A stretch of DNA of 64,000 nucleotides from Paenibacillus rhizovicinus (GTDB taxonomy: Bacteria; Bacillota; Bacilli; Paenibacillales; Paenibacillaceae): contig NZ_CP048286.1 of NCBI RefSeq assembly GCF_010365285.1, positions 124,001 to 188,000 of the forward strand. Direction: 5' to 3'. The translations under genes were made by a program, and so were the position numbers. The notes under the pieces are model-generated. The model saw nothing but the letters and a program-made list of their open reading frames with translations. It was not told the origin of the DNA and searched no databases. This document shows positions 1 through 8,350 of this stretch, piece after piece; the first letter of the stretch is position 1; each line of letters starts with the position of its first letter.

Positions 1-646
1 TTTCCACCCGAAGCGACTCCGAATCCCGAACGTCCTGCAGCGTGACCAGCTCCGGTCCGAAGCTGAAGAAGGTATCGAAGCTTTTGGAGCGGCCGAGAAA
101 ACGCGGATTGCGCGCATGAATGTCCTGATCCGTCATGTCGAGCGTCGCCACGAAGCCCGCGACGAAACGCTCCGCCTCCGCTTCCGGCACGTTCTTGCAG
201 GTCCGCCCGATCACGATGCCGAGCTCCGCCTCCGCGGTCACCCGTCCGCTCCCGGCCGGAACGACGATGGCGTCGCCGGGACCGATCAGGCTCGTATCCG
301 GCTTCAGGAAGCAGATCGGCTCGGCGTCCGGCGGCGTCACCTTCATGTCCGCTGCCTTCGCCCGGTAATTAGCGCCGATTCCCCAAATTTTGCGAGGATG
401 GCGATACGGCGGCGCATATACGGCTTCCGAGGCGGGAATCGCCTCGAGCCGGCGCAGCAGCGGCGCGCCTTCGCCGCGGCTCCAGCTTTCCAGCGCGTCC
501 AGTTCGCCGCGACTCAACAGCCCGAGCAGCTCCTCGCTCCAGCCGGTACCCGCCGCTTCGTTGACGAGCCGGAGCGGAACGAGTCCCGCCCCGGTTACGA
601 TCGCCGCCTCCTCTCGGCCGCCGGACACGATCGTCGCCAGCCTCAT
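1..646 (-). CDS. Fumarylacetoacetate hydrolase family protein (3' end outside window)
   Basis: Reading leftward from the ATG at 646 gives 215 residues that stay open to the window edge, so the C-terminus is missing. The fold is the FAH superfamily (hydrolases, decarboxylases and isomerases of 2-oxo acids). Visible marks are GIGANYRAKA near residues 89-98, the acidic pair in AEAELGIVIG (about 139-148), an acidic TLDMTDQD segment (about 168-175) and GRSKSFDTF followed by FGP (about 185-198). These match the metal-binding and active-site regions of the family. The start overlaps the stop of the upstream creatininase gene (ATGA), which implies translational coupling. It is the last visible gene of the ABC importer/amidohydrolase operon. 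The substrate cannot be deduced; family membership is firm. Confidence 0.9.
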   Translation of the reverse strand, partial: MRLATIVSGGREEAAIVTGAGLVPLRLVNEAAGTGWSEELLGLLSRGELDALESWSRGEGAPLLRRLEAIPASEAVYAPPYRHPRKIWGIGANYRAKAADMKVTPPDAEPICFLKPDTSLIGPGDAIVVPAGSGRVTAEAELGIVIGRTCKNVPEAEAERFVAGFVATLDMTDQDIHARNPRFLGRSKSFDTFFSFGPELVTLQDVRDSESLRVE

Positions 647-1485
647 GACTTCAACTCCTTCTTCGCCTTCTCCTCCGCGCCGCGCCTGACGTCGGCGACG
701 TCGAACGCGCACAGCTCGACGAGCGCCTCGGCCAGCGTATCGGTTACTCGCTCCTGAATGATTTCGCCCTTGGCCGCCGTCGCCTTCGTGGCGTCACCGC
801 ATATGCCGCTCGCCGAAATATCCGCCATCCGCCAGGCGAACCGGATTCGCCCTTCGAGCGTCAGAAACCGTTTGTCCCCGACGTTCGGCATCTCCCTGAC
901 AAGAAAATCGTCCTGCACCCAGCCCGGCTTGATCGCTTTGACGATCGACGTCTCGTAATCGCCGCCGTGAATGCCGTATTCCAGCTCCTCCGGCTCGATC
1001 AGATCCTCGGCTCCGCCGAGGCTGGACGGCGCCAGGTAGAACACGGTCATCCCGTGCCGGATTCTGATTTCCCTGGAAACGACGTTCAGCAGATCGACGT
1101 TGCCTCCGTGCGTGTTGAACAGCAGCAGCTTGCCGAAGCCGCTCAGCTTCAAGCTCTCCGCGATATCCATGACGATGCCCTGAAGCGTCGCCGCGGAAAG
1201 CGAGATCGTACCCGGGAGTCCGAGGTGCTCGTTGCTTTTGCCGTAAGAAATCGGAGGCAGCAGCCATATGTTCGCTTCGGACGGCAGCTTCGCCAGCGCC
1301 TGCGTCAACGTCGCCTCCCCGATCAGCGCGTCGGTCATGACCGGCAAATGCGGCCCGTGCTGCTCGATCGCGCCGATCGGCAGTACGACGAGCGCATCCT
1401 CCTTCGGCAGCTCCTTCACCTGCTTGCTCGTCAGCCGCGGCAGGAAACGCTCTTCCCAGGCCGCTCCTTCATATCGCATAAACAT
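643..1485 (-). CDS. Creatininase family amidohydrolase
   Basis: The protein (280 residues from this start) has the creatininase zinc-site pattern. LPIGAIEQHGPHLP carries E41, H43 and H46, D52 follows, FNTHGGN contains H126, and GIHGGDYE contains H173 and E178. Family members hydrolyse cyclic amides (creatinine, and formamides in riboflavin and mycofactocin pathways) in the cytoplasm. An in-frame ATG exists at 1521, but an AAAGG motif lies 9 nt upstream of the ATG at 1485, so that start is preferred. It sits between an amidase and an FAH-family gene in one leftward operon, which suits opening of a cyclic amide. True creatininase activity is not shown. No missing active-site residue was noticed. 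Confidence 0.9.
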   Translation of the reverse strand: MFMRYEGAAWEERFLPRLTSKQVKELPKEDALVVLPIGAIEQHGPHLPVMTDALIGEATLTQALAKLPSEANIWLLPPISYGKSNEHLGLPGTISLSAATLQGIVMDIAESLKLSGFGKLLLFNTHGGNVDLLNVVSREIRIRHGMTVFYLAPSSLGGAEDLIEPEELEYGIHGGDYETSIVKAIKPGWVQDDFLVREMPNVGDKRFLTLEGRIRFAWRMADISASGICGDATKATAAKGEIIQERVTDTLAEALVELCAFDVADVRRGAEEKAKKELKS

Positions 1486-1599
1486 AGGCATGTTCCTTTG
1501 CGTTGGATTTTGGACGTTCATATCTTGGACGTCGGACGTTGTAGTTCTATCAAAGGCTTATCTTGCGCGCCGTATACTTGGCGCACGATCGCATCAAGC

Positions 1600-2796
1600 T
1601 CAGACGACGGATTGCGGCGGCAGCGCGCGCGACGCCGTGTCTCGAATCCAGCGCAGCAGCTTCGCGTCCTGTCGCGGTCCGGCGATGAACGACAGGCCGA
1701 CCGGCCGGCCGTCCTCGCCCTGCAGCGGTATCGTTGCCTGCGGCAGGCCGCCAAGGCCCGCGATGCACGAAAGCTGCATCGCCCGCATGCGGGTTCGCTC
1801 GACCTGCGCGCCCGTCAGGCCGATCCGCGGCGCGGAGCACGGCGCCGTCGGAATGACGAGCAGGCTGTCGTCGCCGAGCAGCTCCGCCAGCGATTCGCGG
1901 ATGCGCTGCCGCATGGGAAGCGCCCGCTCGTAATCGTCCCGGGTAAGCGTGGCCGACCAGGCGAATCGTTCCGCGATGCCCGGCCCGAATTTCGGCCGGC
2001 GCTCCGCAATCCACGCGCCGTGGGCGGACCAGATTTCGTAGCCCTGCATCGTCCGGAACGTCGCGAACCAAGCCTCTAATCCCTGCGGAGCTATGGCAAG
2101 CTTGCGGACGTCTAGCGCGCCTTCCAGCGCGGCTGCCGTATCGGCCAGCGCCCGGCGGCAATCCGCCTCGGCCACGTCCCAGGCGTCGGTCGCGAAGACC
2201 AGCCGCTTGAATGCGCCGCCCGCCGACTCGCCCGCGCCGCCGATCAGTACCTCGCCTACTCGCTGCATCGTCGCGGCGTCGCGCGCCATCCAGCCGACGG
2301 TGTCGAAACTGGCGGCGAGCGGAATGACGCCGTCCAGCGAAACGAGTCCGTGCGTCGGCCGGATGCCGTACAGGCCGCAGTAAGAAGAAGGAATGCGGAT
2401 CGAACCGCCGGTGTCGGTGCCAAGCGCGAAATCCGCGAGGCCGGCAGCCGCCGCGACAGCCGAGCCGCTGGAAGAGCCGCCCGGAATCGAGCCGGGCGCC
2501 TTCGGATTGACCGGCGTGCCGTAATGGATGTTTTCCCCGTTCAGGCTGAACATGAGCTCGTCGGTAATCGTCGTTCCCTTGAGCCTTCCGCCGCTTGCCA
2601 GAAGCCGAGCGACGGCTTCGGCATGCGCCTCCGCCGGTCCGTGGGTGCGCAGCCAGTCCGGATTTCCTGCCGAGCTCGCATGACCGGCGAGCGCAAACAC
2701 GTCCTTGACCGCGAAATCCATGCCGGAGAGCGGTCCCTCCCCGGTCGGTTCGACGACGGCATGCTCGTTGATATATGCGTTGAAACCCTGCTGCAT
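1600..2796 (-). CDS. Amidase signature family protein
   Basis: This is a Ser-cisSer-Lys amidase. The catalytic lysine is K31 (FAVKDVF), the serine-rich GGSSSGSAV lies at 107-115, and the probable nucleophile is S132 in GTDTGGSIRIP. The protein has 398 residues, somewhat shorter than GatA (about 480). The C-terminal part keeps the PLGLSFIAGP-type tail as RPVGLSFIAG. It probably hydrolyses a linear amide or carbamoyl intermediate, releasing ammonia, and it lacks a signal peptide. It is 15 nt downstream of the cupin gene and upstream of the creatininase gene in the same operon. GatA is unlikely because no gatC or gatB is nearby and the operon context is catabolic. Confidence 0.92.
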   Translation of the reverse strand: MQQGFNAYINEHAVVEPTGEGPLSGMDFAVKDVFALAGHASSAGNPDWLRTHGPAEAHAEAVARLLASGGRLKGTTITDELMFSLNGENIHYGTPVNPKAPGSIPGGSSSGSAVAAAAGLADFALGTDTGGSIRIPSSYCGLYGIRPTHGLVSLDGVIPLAASFDTVGWMARDAATMQRVGEVLIGGAGESAGGAFKRLVFATDAWDVAEADCRRALADTAAALEGALDVRKLAIAPQGLEAWFATFRTMQGYEIWSAHGAWIAERRPKFGPGIAERFAWSATLTRDDYERALPMRQRIRESLAELLGDDSLLVIPTAPCSAPRIGLTGAQVERTRMRAMQLSCIAGLGGLPQATIPLQGEDGRPVGLSFIAGPRQDAKLLRWIRDTASRALPPQSVV

Positions 2797-2811
2797 AAGA
2801 CGTCCTCCTCT

Positions 2812-3261
2812 CTATGCGATCGCTCCGGCTCCAGCCGAACGGACGCCGCTCAGCACGCGAAGATCCTCCTCGTCCAGACTCGCGTCCGGTCCGGATTTGA
2901 TCAAGTCCGAGAACTTCTCGTCGGGGACCATCGTCGTCAGCACGTACAGCCGGCCTGCGCCCGTATTGCGAACCTGATGGTTATTGCCCGGAGGGACGAC
3001 GAAGAACGAACCTTTGCGAATGTCCGTCTCCGCTTCACCGACGATGGCCGTCCCCTCCCCCTCCAGCACATAGAAATATTCGAACGCTTCCGCGTGTTCG
3101 TTCGGAGGCGTTTGTCCGCCTTCATCGAAAATCTCCACCACCGACACGAACGGCACTTGCGTCCCGTCGCACAGCAGCACGAATTTGTTCGTATCGTTGG
3201 CAGCTATTTTCTTAACCTGACATTGCTCGAAATGACCCAGCACCAGACCCGGCATCTTCAT
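2812..3261 (-). CDS. Cupin domain protein
   Basis: The 149-residue protein has one cupin barrel. A NEHAEAFEYFYVLEGEG stretch is followed by IRKGSFFVVPPGNNHQVRNTG, which corresponds to the two conserved cupin motifs, with histidine and glutamate metal-ligand candidates. Small cupins in catabolic operons can be isomerases, hydrolases or oxygenases, and no specific reaction can be assigned. Its ATG overlaps the stop of the isochorismatase-family gene (positions 3258-3261, ATGA), so the two are probably made in equal amounts. Ureidoglycolate lyase-like or sugar-isomerase-like roles are alternatives. Family is certain, role unknown. Confidence 0.85.
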   Translation of the reverse strand: MKMPGLVLGHFEQCQVKKIAANDTNKFVLLCDGTQVPFVSVVEIFDEGGQTPPNEHAEAFEYFYVLEGEGTAIVGEAETDIRKGSFFVVPPGNNHQVRNTGAGRLYVLTTMVPDEKFSDLIKSGPDASLDEEDLRVLSGVRSAGAGAIA

Positions 3262-4040
3262 TGTTCTTCACCCTTTCCGGCAGTCGCCGCCATCTCGTCC
3301 AGCAAAGCTTCCGAGCCGGCGACGAAGCCGTAGCATTGTTTTATGTTGTATAAGGCCGCTTCCGTGCAATAAGCGGGCGAGCTGGTCGCGCAGCAATCCG
3401 CGAGCAGTACCGCGTCGTAGCCGAGGCAGACGGCGTCCTGCAGCGTATGCATGACGCACTGGTCGAGATTGACGCCGGCGAACAGCAGCGTCTGCGCTCC
3501 GAGATTGCGTAATATGCTGTCGAGCGGCGTGTCCCAGAAACCGCTCATCCGGTATTTGTCGACAAGGACGTCCCCCGGTTCGGCTTCCAGACCTTCGACG
3601 AGCGCAGCGCCCCAGCTGCCTTTCTCAAGCACGCGCGATCCGCTGCCAGGCAGCGGGCTGCCGATGCCCGTTCCGGCGCCGTCCGGATCGTACACATGCA
3701 GCACGGACGGATTCAGATTCATCCGATCCTCGCGATTGCCCCAATTGAGCCAGACGACCGGCAGGCCTGCCTGGCGAAGCGCCGGAAGCAGCCGCCGAAG
3801 CGGCGCGACAGGCTCGAGAAGCGGCGACGTATCAACGCCGATCGACGCCAGCCAGCCGTCCGGCGAGCAGAAATCGTTCTGCATGTCGACGACCACGATC
3901 GCGCTGCGGGCGAGATCGATCGTCAGCCGCTGAGGCTCGGCACCGAAGGATACCGGCCGCGGCGGATGCGCGCCGCGGCAAAGATCGGCGCTATCCGGCG
4001 ACACGCGCCAATAGTTGCGAGGATGGCCAAGGTGCTTCAT
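3258..4040 (-). CDS. Isochorismatase-family cysteine hydrolase
   Basis: The protein of 260 residues carries the D-K-C triad of the family: D52 in VVVDMQNDF, K162 in LVDKYRMSGF and C195 in AGVNLDQCVMH. The family includes nicotinamidase, N-carbamoylsarcosine amidase, maleamate amidase, biuret hydrolase and ureidoacrylate hydrolase. In an operon with an amidase and a creatininase, an amide or carbamoyl hydrolase is the best guess. The 50-residue N-terminal extension is typical of ureidoacrylate or biuret hydrolase-like members. A 269-nt gap with a strong hairpin separates it from the substrate-binding protein upstream. Translation of the next gene is coupled by a 4-nt overlap. Confidence 0.92.
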   Translation of the reverse strand: MKHLGHPRNYWRVSPDSADLCRGAHPPRPVSFGAEPQRLTIDLARSAIVVVDMQNDFCSPDGWLASIGVDTSPLLEPVAPLRRLLPALRQAGLPVVWLNWGNREDRMNLNPSVLHVYDPDGAGTGIGSPLPGSGSRVLEKGSWGAALVEGLEAEPGDVLVDKYRMSGFWDTPLDSILRNLGAQTLLFAGVNLDQCVMHTLQDAVCLGYDAVLLADCCATSSPAYCTEAALYNIKQCYGFVAGSEALLDEMAATAGKGEEQ

Positions 4041-4309
4041 GCTGTCTTCTCCCTTCGGAACAAGTTCGGCGGAGCGCCGCCGTTATCGCGTGACCTGCGG
4101 TTCCGGCCGCAGGTCACGATAAGTCACGCCAGGTCAAACGACCGTTCGGCCCTCTGCGTTCACGTTCTGCGTCCGGTTTCTGCCATCGAAGCCTGTGATC
4201 GCAATCTGCGTTCACGTTCTGCGATCGCGTTCTACATTCGTACTCTGCTTTCGTGGTCTGCGTAATCGAGCCCCGACACGGGTCAGAACCGCTCCGCCCT
4301 TGTCCAACC
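4041..4309. other. Intra-operon spacer with hairpin and duplicated 19-mer
   Basis: This 269-nt spacer separates the transporter genes from the catabolic genes of the operon. It holds a perfect 12-bp stem (4089-4100 with 4107-4118, 6-nt loop) without a T-tract, and two identical 19-nt direct copies at 4153-4171 and 4205-4223. I see no coding sequence in it. An mRNA stabiliser or processing site between differently expressed halves of the operon is an inference. Confidence 0.5.
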
Positions 4310-5368
4310 TTAGCCGGCGTCTTTCAAATACGAGGCATCGAACGCTTTGGACACGTCCTGCTTCGCCTTCAGGGCGCCGATTTCCATCAACTGGTCCTGG
4401 ACCAGGCTCCAGCGGTCGGCCTTCATATAGCCGATGCCGTGTGCTTGCGTCTCGTCGTTCAGAATGAACGGCTTCTCCTGTTCCGCTTCGTAGTCCATCG
4501 CCTCGACCGCCATGTCCTTGTTGTACGTCTGAATGAACGGATTGACCGACTTGTAATTATCGAGGTAATACGCCCATCCCGCTTGGCTCGCCTGCACGAC
4601 CGCTTTCACGATGTCCGGATGCTTCTTGAGATAGTCTTCGGTCGTGAACAGCACGTCGCAGTAGTTGGCGTAGCCGGAATCGGCGATCTTCAGCACGTTC
4701 ACCTTGACGCCCTGCTCGCCGAGCGCGTACGGTTCGTTCGTGATGTAGCCTTGGTTGAGCGAACCCTTCGTTTTCAGAAAATTGACCAACTGGCCGTTAT
4801 AGTTCAATTCGTTGACGTCCGTCAACTTGTATTTATGCTTGATGAATTCCCAGTACAGGACACCGGGCTGGATGAAGACGGTTCGGCCCTTCAATTCCTC
4901 GAAGCCCCCGAGCTTGTCGTCCGCGTGGTAAATGAGAACCTGAGGCGTGTATTGGAAGCCGGCCAGCAGGCCGACGACCGGAATGCCCTGCTCGCGCGCC
5001 CGCAAAATATCGTCGGCGTAGGAGATGCCGAAATCCGCCTGTCCGGAAGCGACGAGCTGCAAGCCGGACACTTGCGGTCCGCCGGGCTGAATCGTCATAT
5101 CGATGCCGGCGTCCTTGTAGTAGTTCTGCTGGAGCGCCGCGAAATATCCGCCGTCCTCGCCTTTGGCGTACCAGCCTTCGACCAGATGCGCCTTCTGCAG
5201 TTCCTTCGTTCCGCTTTCATTTGCGGCGTCCGCGTCTTGATTGCCTGATTGCGCGGCGTTATCGGCGGCCCCGGAGGAAGCCGGCTCGTTTCGGGCCGCC
5301 GAGCAGCCGGCAGCCAGCAGCAGCATGGCGGCGATGCCGACATTCATCAGCGATCGGTTTCGTTTCAT
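4310..5368 (-). CDS. ABC transporter substrate-binding lipoprotein, NMT1/THI5-like
   Basis: The open frame extends further upstream, but the true start is the ATG at 5368, preceded by AAAGAGGTG. This yields a 352-residue lipoprotein with a short basic N-terminus, a hydrophobic core and a lipobox LLAAGC with Cys22. Next comes a Ser/Ala/Asn-rich linker, then an NMT1/SsuA-type periplasmic-binding fold. The family binds hydroxymethylpyrimidine precursors, sulfonates, nitrate, taurine or aromatic acids. The protein is anchored outside the membrane and delivers ligand to the permease encoded 26 nt upstream in the operon. The catabolic neighbours suggest a nitrogen-containing organic ligand; the ligand itself is not deducible. 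Confidence 0.92.
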   Translation of the reverse strand: MKRNRSLMNVGIAAMLLLAAGCSAARNEPASSGAADNAAQSGNQDADAANESGTKELQKAHLVEGWYAKGEDGGYFAALQQNYYKDAGIDMTIQPGGPQVSGLQLVASGQADFGISYADDILRAREQGIPVVGLLAGFQYTPQVLIYHADDKLGGFEELKGRTVFIQPGVLYWEFIKHKYKLTDVNELNYNGQLVNFLKTKGSLNQGYITNEPYALGEQGVKVNVLKIADSGYANYCDVLFTTEDYLKKHPDIVKAVVQASQAGWAYYLDNYKSVNPFIQTYNKDMAVEAMDYEAEQEKPFILNDETQAHGIGYMKADRWSLVQDQLMEIGALKAKQDVSKAFDASYLKDAG

Positions 5369-5394
5369 GTTCAGCACCTCTTTGTTTTTTTGGA

Positions 5395-6300
5395 TTAATT
5401 GTTGATCGCCGAATCGTGCCAGGAACGAAGCAGTCGGTTCGACAGGGCGTTGATCAGCAGGAAGAACACGATGCCCATGACGGCGGCGGTCAAGCCGCAG
5501 GCGAACAGATAAGCCGTCTGGAGCCGCGTCGACGCGACCGTGATCGCGTAGCCGAGCCCGCCCTGCAGGCCGCCGATGCCCGCCACGTATTCGCCGACGA
5601 TCGCGCCGACGACCGACAGCGAACAGGAGATTTTCATGCCGGCCATAATGTACGGCAGCGCCGCCGGAAGGCGAAGCTTCCAGATCGTCTGCCATTTCGT
5701 TGCGTTATACAGGTAAAACAGGTTCTTCATGTTCGCTTCGGTCGAGTTGAGACCGATCAGCGTGTTCGACAGAATCGGGAAGAACGCGATCAGGAAGGCG
5801 ATGACGACGATCGCGTTCATGCCGGCTCCGCACCAGATGACGATGATCGGCGCGACCGCGACGATGGGGATCGTCTGCAAAATGATCGCGTACGGATAGA
5901 CGCTGCGCTCCACCGTCTTCGACAATGCGAGCCCGATCGCGATAGCGACGCCGAGAACGACGCTGAGCACGAAGCCGAGCACCGATTCGGCCACCGTCGT
6001 CCGAACGGAGATCAGCAGGTTATGCCAGTTCTCTCCCACCGCTCGCACGATGTCCGAAGGCTTCGGGAACAGGTACGGCTTCACCCCGCTTGCCCGAATG
6101 GCGATCTCCCAGAAGGCGACGACCAGGACGAAGACGATCAGCGGAGGGAGAACCCGTCCGGCGAGCTTCCTCAGTCTCGACTCGGATCGCGGAGCCTTAT
6201 ACGGCTTTGCGGGAACGGCGGGCGCCGCGGATGACGAGGGCGACGAGACGCTGCCGACCGTATCCGGCGCGACATTTGCACTTACAACCAACTTTTCCAT
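5395..6300 (-). CDS. ABC transporter permease, SsuC/TauC type
   Basis: This 301-residue protein is an integral-membrane permease with a proline- and serine-rich N-terminal cytoplasmic segment and about six hydrophobic segments. The coupling-loop region around NATKWQTIWKLRLPAALPYI matches the EAA-loop position that contacts the ATPase. It belongs to the BPD_transp_1 importers of the sulfonate/nitrate/pyrimidine group. It is encoded between the ATPase (36 nt upstream) and the binding lipoprotein (26 nt downstream), so the three subunits form one importer. The start ATG at 6300 follows GAAAGGAGAAAG. Nothing appears truncated. Confidence 0.93.
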   Translation of the reverse strand: MEKLVVSANVAPDTVGSVSSPSSSAAPAVPAKPYKAPRSESRLRKLAGRVLPPLIVFVLVVAFWEIAIRASGVKPYLFPKPSDIVRAVGENWHNLLISVRTTVAESVLGFVLSVVLGVAIAIGLALSKTVERSVYPYAIILQTIPIVAVAPIIVIWCGAGMNAIVVIAFLIAFFPILSNTLIGLNSTEANMKNLFYLYNATKWQTIWKLRLPAALPYIMAGMKISCSLSVVGAIVGEYVAGIGGLQGGLGYAITVASTRLQTAYLFACGLTAAVMGIVFFLLINALSNRLLRSWHDSAINN

Positions 6301-6336
6301 GCTCTTTCTCCTTTCGGTGCGCGAATCGCGCCTCGC

Positions 6337-7152
6337 TTAATGCTTGATGGCTTCCGATACTTTGTGCACGTTGCTGCCGAATTCCGGCATCGACCGATAA
6401 TCTTCCGAACGCGGATAAGGAATGGGAATATCGATAATCTCGGATATTTTGCCCGGCCGCGGCGTCATGACGACGACTCGCGTCGAGAGGAAAACCGCCT
6501 CGAAAACGTTATGGGTAATGAAGAGAACCGTCATTTTCCGCTCCTGCTGCCAGATGTTCAGCAATTCGTCCTGCAGCGACTGGCGGGTGATTTCGTCCAG
6601 CGCGCCGAAAGGTTCATCCATCAGCAGCAGCTTCGGCCGCGAGATGAGCGCCCGGGCGATCGACACCCGCATCTTCATGCCGCCCGACAGTTGGCGCGGC
6701 AGCACTTTCATATGATCCTTCAAGCCGACGAGCTCCAGCACGCGCTCCCCTTCCCGGATCCGCTCCTTCTTCGAAACACCGCGCAGCGTAAGCGGCAGCG
6801 TGACGTTGTCGATCAGCTTCTCCCACGGCAGCAACGTATGCTCTTGGAAGACGAACGCGATTTCGTTCTGCTTGCGCGCTTCCTTCGGCGACGTTCCGAG
6901 CACGGACAGTTGGCCCGAAGTATGGGCAGTCAAGCCGGCGATCATATTGAAAATGGTCGATTTGCCGCATCCGGACGGACCGACGAAACTGAGGAACTCG
7001 CCTTCGCCGGCATGCAAATTGACATTCTGTACGGCCACCGTCCCGTTCGGGTAAACTTTGCCGATATCTTCCATGCTGACCAGATAATCCGAGCCCGTCT
7101 CGCGTCCGCTTATCGCGCGCAGGTCCGTTCTTGCCGTTAAAGTCGAGCTCAT
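6337..7152 (-). CDS. ABC transporter ATP-binding protein, SsuB/TauB type
   Basis: The 271-residue ATPase has Walker A GPSGCGKST (residues 58-66), a Q-loop in FVFQEHTLLPW, the signature LSGGMKMRVSIARAL and Walker B LLLMDEPFGALDE. It energises the importer encoded directly downstream. It is the first gene of the leftward operon. A GAGGAGG ribosome binding site precedes the ATG at 7152, and a promoter lies at 7184-7212. The family assignment to nitrate/sulfonate/taurine-type ATPases is firm. The transported compound is unknown and is probably the substrate of the enzymes encoded downstream. Confidence 0.95.
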   Translation of the reverse strand: MSSTLTARTDLRAISGRETGSDYLVSMEDIGKVYPNGTVAVQNVNLHAGEGEFLSFVGPSGCGKSTIFNMIAGLTAHTSGQLSVLGTSPKEARKQNEIAFVFQEHTLLPWEKLIDNVTLPLTLRGVSKKERIREGERVLELVGLKDHMKVLPRQLSGGMKMRVSIARALISRPKLLLMDEPFGALDEITRQSLQDELLNIWQQERKMTVLFITHNVFEAVFLSTRVVVMTPRPGKISEIIDIPIPYPRSEDYRSMPEFGSNVHKVSEAIKH

Positions 7153-7173
7153 TCGCGATCCCTCCTCACGTTC

Positions 7174-7212
7174 TATATGTTAGATTATATGACGCATATT
7201 CACGGTCATCAA
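7174..7212 (-). promoter_or_regulatory. Promoter of the importer/amidase operon with TAACATA motif
   Basis: On the minus strand TTGATG (7207-7212) and TATAAT (7184-7189) are separated by 17 nt, a good sigma-A promoter. The -10 merges with AATCTAACATATA, which is nearly identical to the sequence at the promoter of the CocE operon (11543-11570). The shared block is a candidate operator for the nearby PucR protein; that link is inferred. Confidence 0.6.
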
Positions 7213-7589
7213 TGAATTCGGTCGAAATATGGGCGCCGAACACAATGAAAGGGTAAATCATTTGGTATGGATTACGATGGAACTGAACAAATCGCTCCTA
7301 TATATAACATATACGTAACACAATTATTTCACTAGTAACGTGTCTCTCCTTCTTCGCGGCATCTTCTCTTGCCTTCATGTCCACAGGCGAATCCCGTCCG
7401 TTCGGACCTCCAGCATTGCGATCCTCCTAAGCTGCGAACCGGCAAAGCCGAAGGTGAATGGTCTGCGTGTGTGTGAATAAGTAAATGAGTGAATGAGGTG
7501 TGCGAGTGAAAGCTTGAGCGAGTGCTTGAGCGAGTGCGATCTCCCTCTCAGACGCCATAAGACGCAGGCCCGAGTCCGCTGTATGCCAA
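7213..7589. other. Non-coding gap with TAACAYA copies and GAGT-rich low-complexity DNA
   Basis: No convincing gene is seen in this stretch. It contains further TAACATA and TAACACA copies at 7304-7322. A GAGTGAATGAG-like low-complexity segment runs from about 7466 to 7537 and ends in a perfect tandem duplication of GCTTGAGCGAGT (7512-7523 and 7524-7535). An 80-codon open frame on the minus strand has no ribosome binding site and looks like chance. Confidence 0.4.
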
Positions 7590-7629
7590 AAGCCCGCCCG
7601 TTGCCGACTACCGGCATACAGGCGGGCTT
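7590..7629 (-). terminator. Terminator after wrbA-like gene
   Basis: AAGCCCGCC (7590-7598) pairs with GGCGGGCTT (7621-7629) around an inner GCCG/CGGC stem. On the minus strand the hairpin is followed by TTTT. It closes the CocE/amidohydrolase/WrbA unit. Confidence 0.75.
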
Positions 7630-7645
7630 CCGTCTCCCCGCTGCG

Positions 7646-8347
7646 CTATTTATTCAGAAATCCGCTCGCCGCCAGCGCCGAAGCGACGGCGGCCACCCGG
7701 CGCCCGAGCCGGCCCGCCATGACCAATTCGCGCTCGTCGGGCGTCCGCGAGCTGTCCGGCCCCGCCACCGTCGACGCGCCGTAAGGCGAGCAGCCGATGC
7801 CGTCGGCCGTCAAGTATTCCGGATTTTCGGAATAAGGAAGCCCGACCATGATCATGCCGAAATGGAACAACGGCACCATCGAGGTCAGAATCGCCGCCTC
7901 CTGTCCGGTATGAATGGAGCCGGAGCTCGTGATGAGGCCGGCCGGCTTTCCCTCCAGACTGCCGTCCGCGCACAGGTCCGAGGCGAATTCGAGAAACAGC
8001 TTCACCTGAGACGGCATGAAACCGTAGTAGGTCGGGAATCCCCACACGATGCCGTCTGCCCAGCGCAGATCATCGTTCGACGCTAACGGCACGTCCTTCT
8101 GCAGCTCAAGCTGTCGCTCGTATTTCTCGAAACGCCCGACCGTCTGGAAATGATTGCCCAGCTTCGATTCGCTCTCGCGCTTCTTGAATTTGTCCTGATA
8201 AGGCGTCCGGTTCGACTCGGCCTCCATCTCCGGAATGCGGCGCAGCCGCACCTCGCTTCCGAACAGCGCCGCACCGTCGGCCGCCGCCATCGCCATATCG
8301 TACACATGCCCGTAAGCGCTGTAATAGACAACCAGTACCCGGCTCAT
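7646..8347 (-). CDS. WrbA-like NAD(P)H:quinone oxidoreductase / flavodoxin-fold protein
   Basis: The 233-residue protein starts with an FMN-binding loop VVYYSAYGHVYDMA in place of the usual SxxGxT-type loop. It continues with GFPTYYGFMPSQVKLFLE and SSGSIHTGQE, both landmarks of WrbA proteins, and ends with PYGASTVAGPDSSRTPDE. WrbA enzymes are cytoplasmic FMN proteins reducing quinones with NAD(P)H. A charged insertion of about 40 residues (roughly 50-90) makes it longer than the usual 200. It begins 3 nt after the amidohydrolase stop, so it is co-transcribed. It may protect against, or take part in, redox steps on the substrate. Confidence 0.88.
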   Translation of the reverse strand: MSRVLVVYYSAYGHVYDMAMAAADGAALFGSEVRLRRIPEMEAESNRTPYQDKFKKRESESKLGNHFQTVGRFEKYERQLELQKDVPLASNDDLRWADGIVWGFPTYYGFMPSQVKLFLEFASDLCADGSLEGKPAGLITSSGSIHTGQEAAILTSMVPLFHFGMIMVGLPYSENPEYLTADGIGCSPYGASTVAGPDSSRTPDERELVMAGRLGRRVAAVASALAASGFLNK

Positions 8348-8350
8348 TCG

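Noticed and set aside
7375..7617. 80-codon minus-strand frame between wrbA-like and importer genes
   Set aside because: It covers the low-complexity tract and half of the terminator, with no ribosome binding site.
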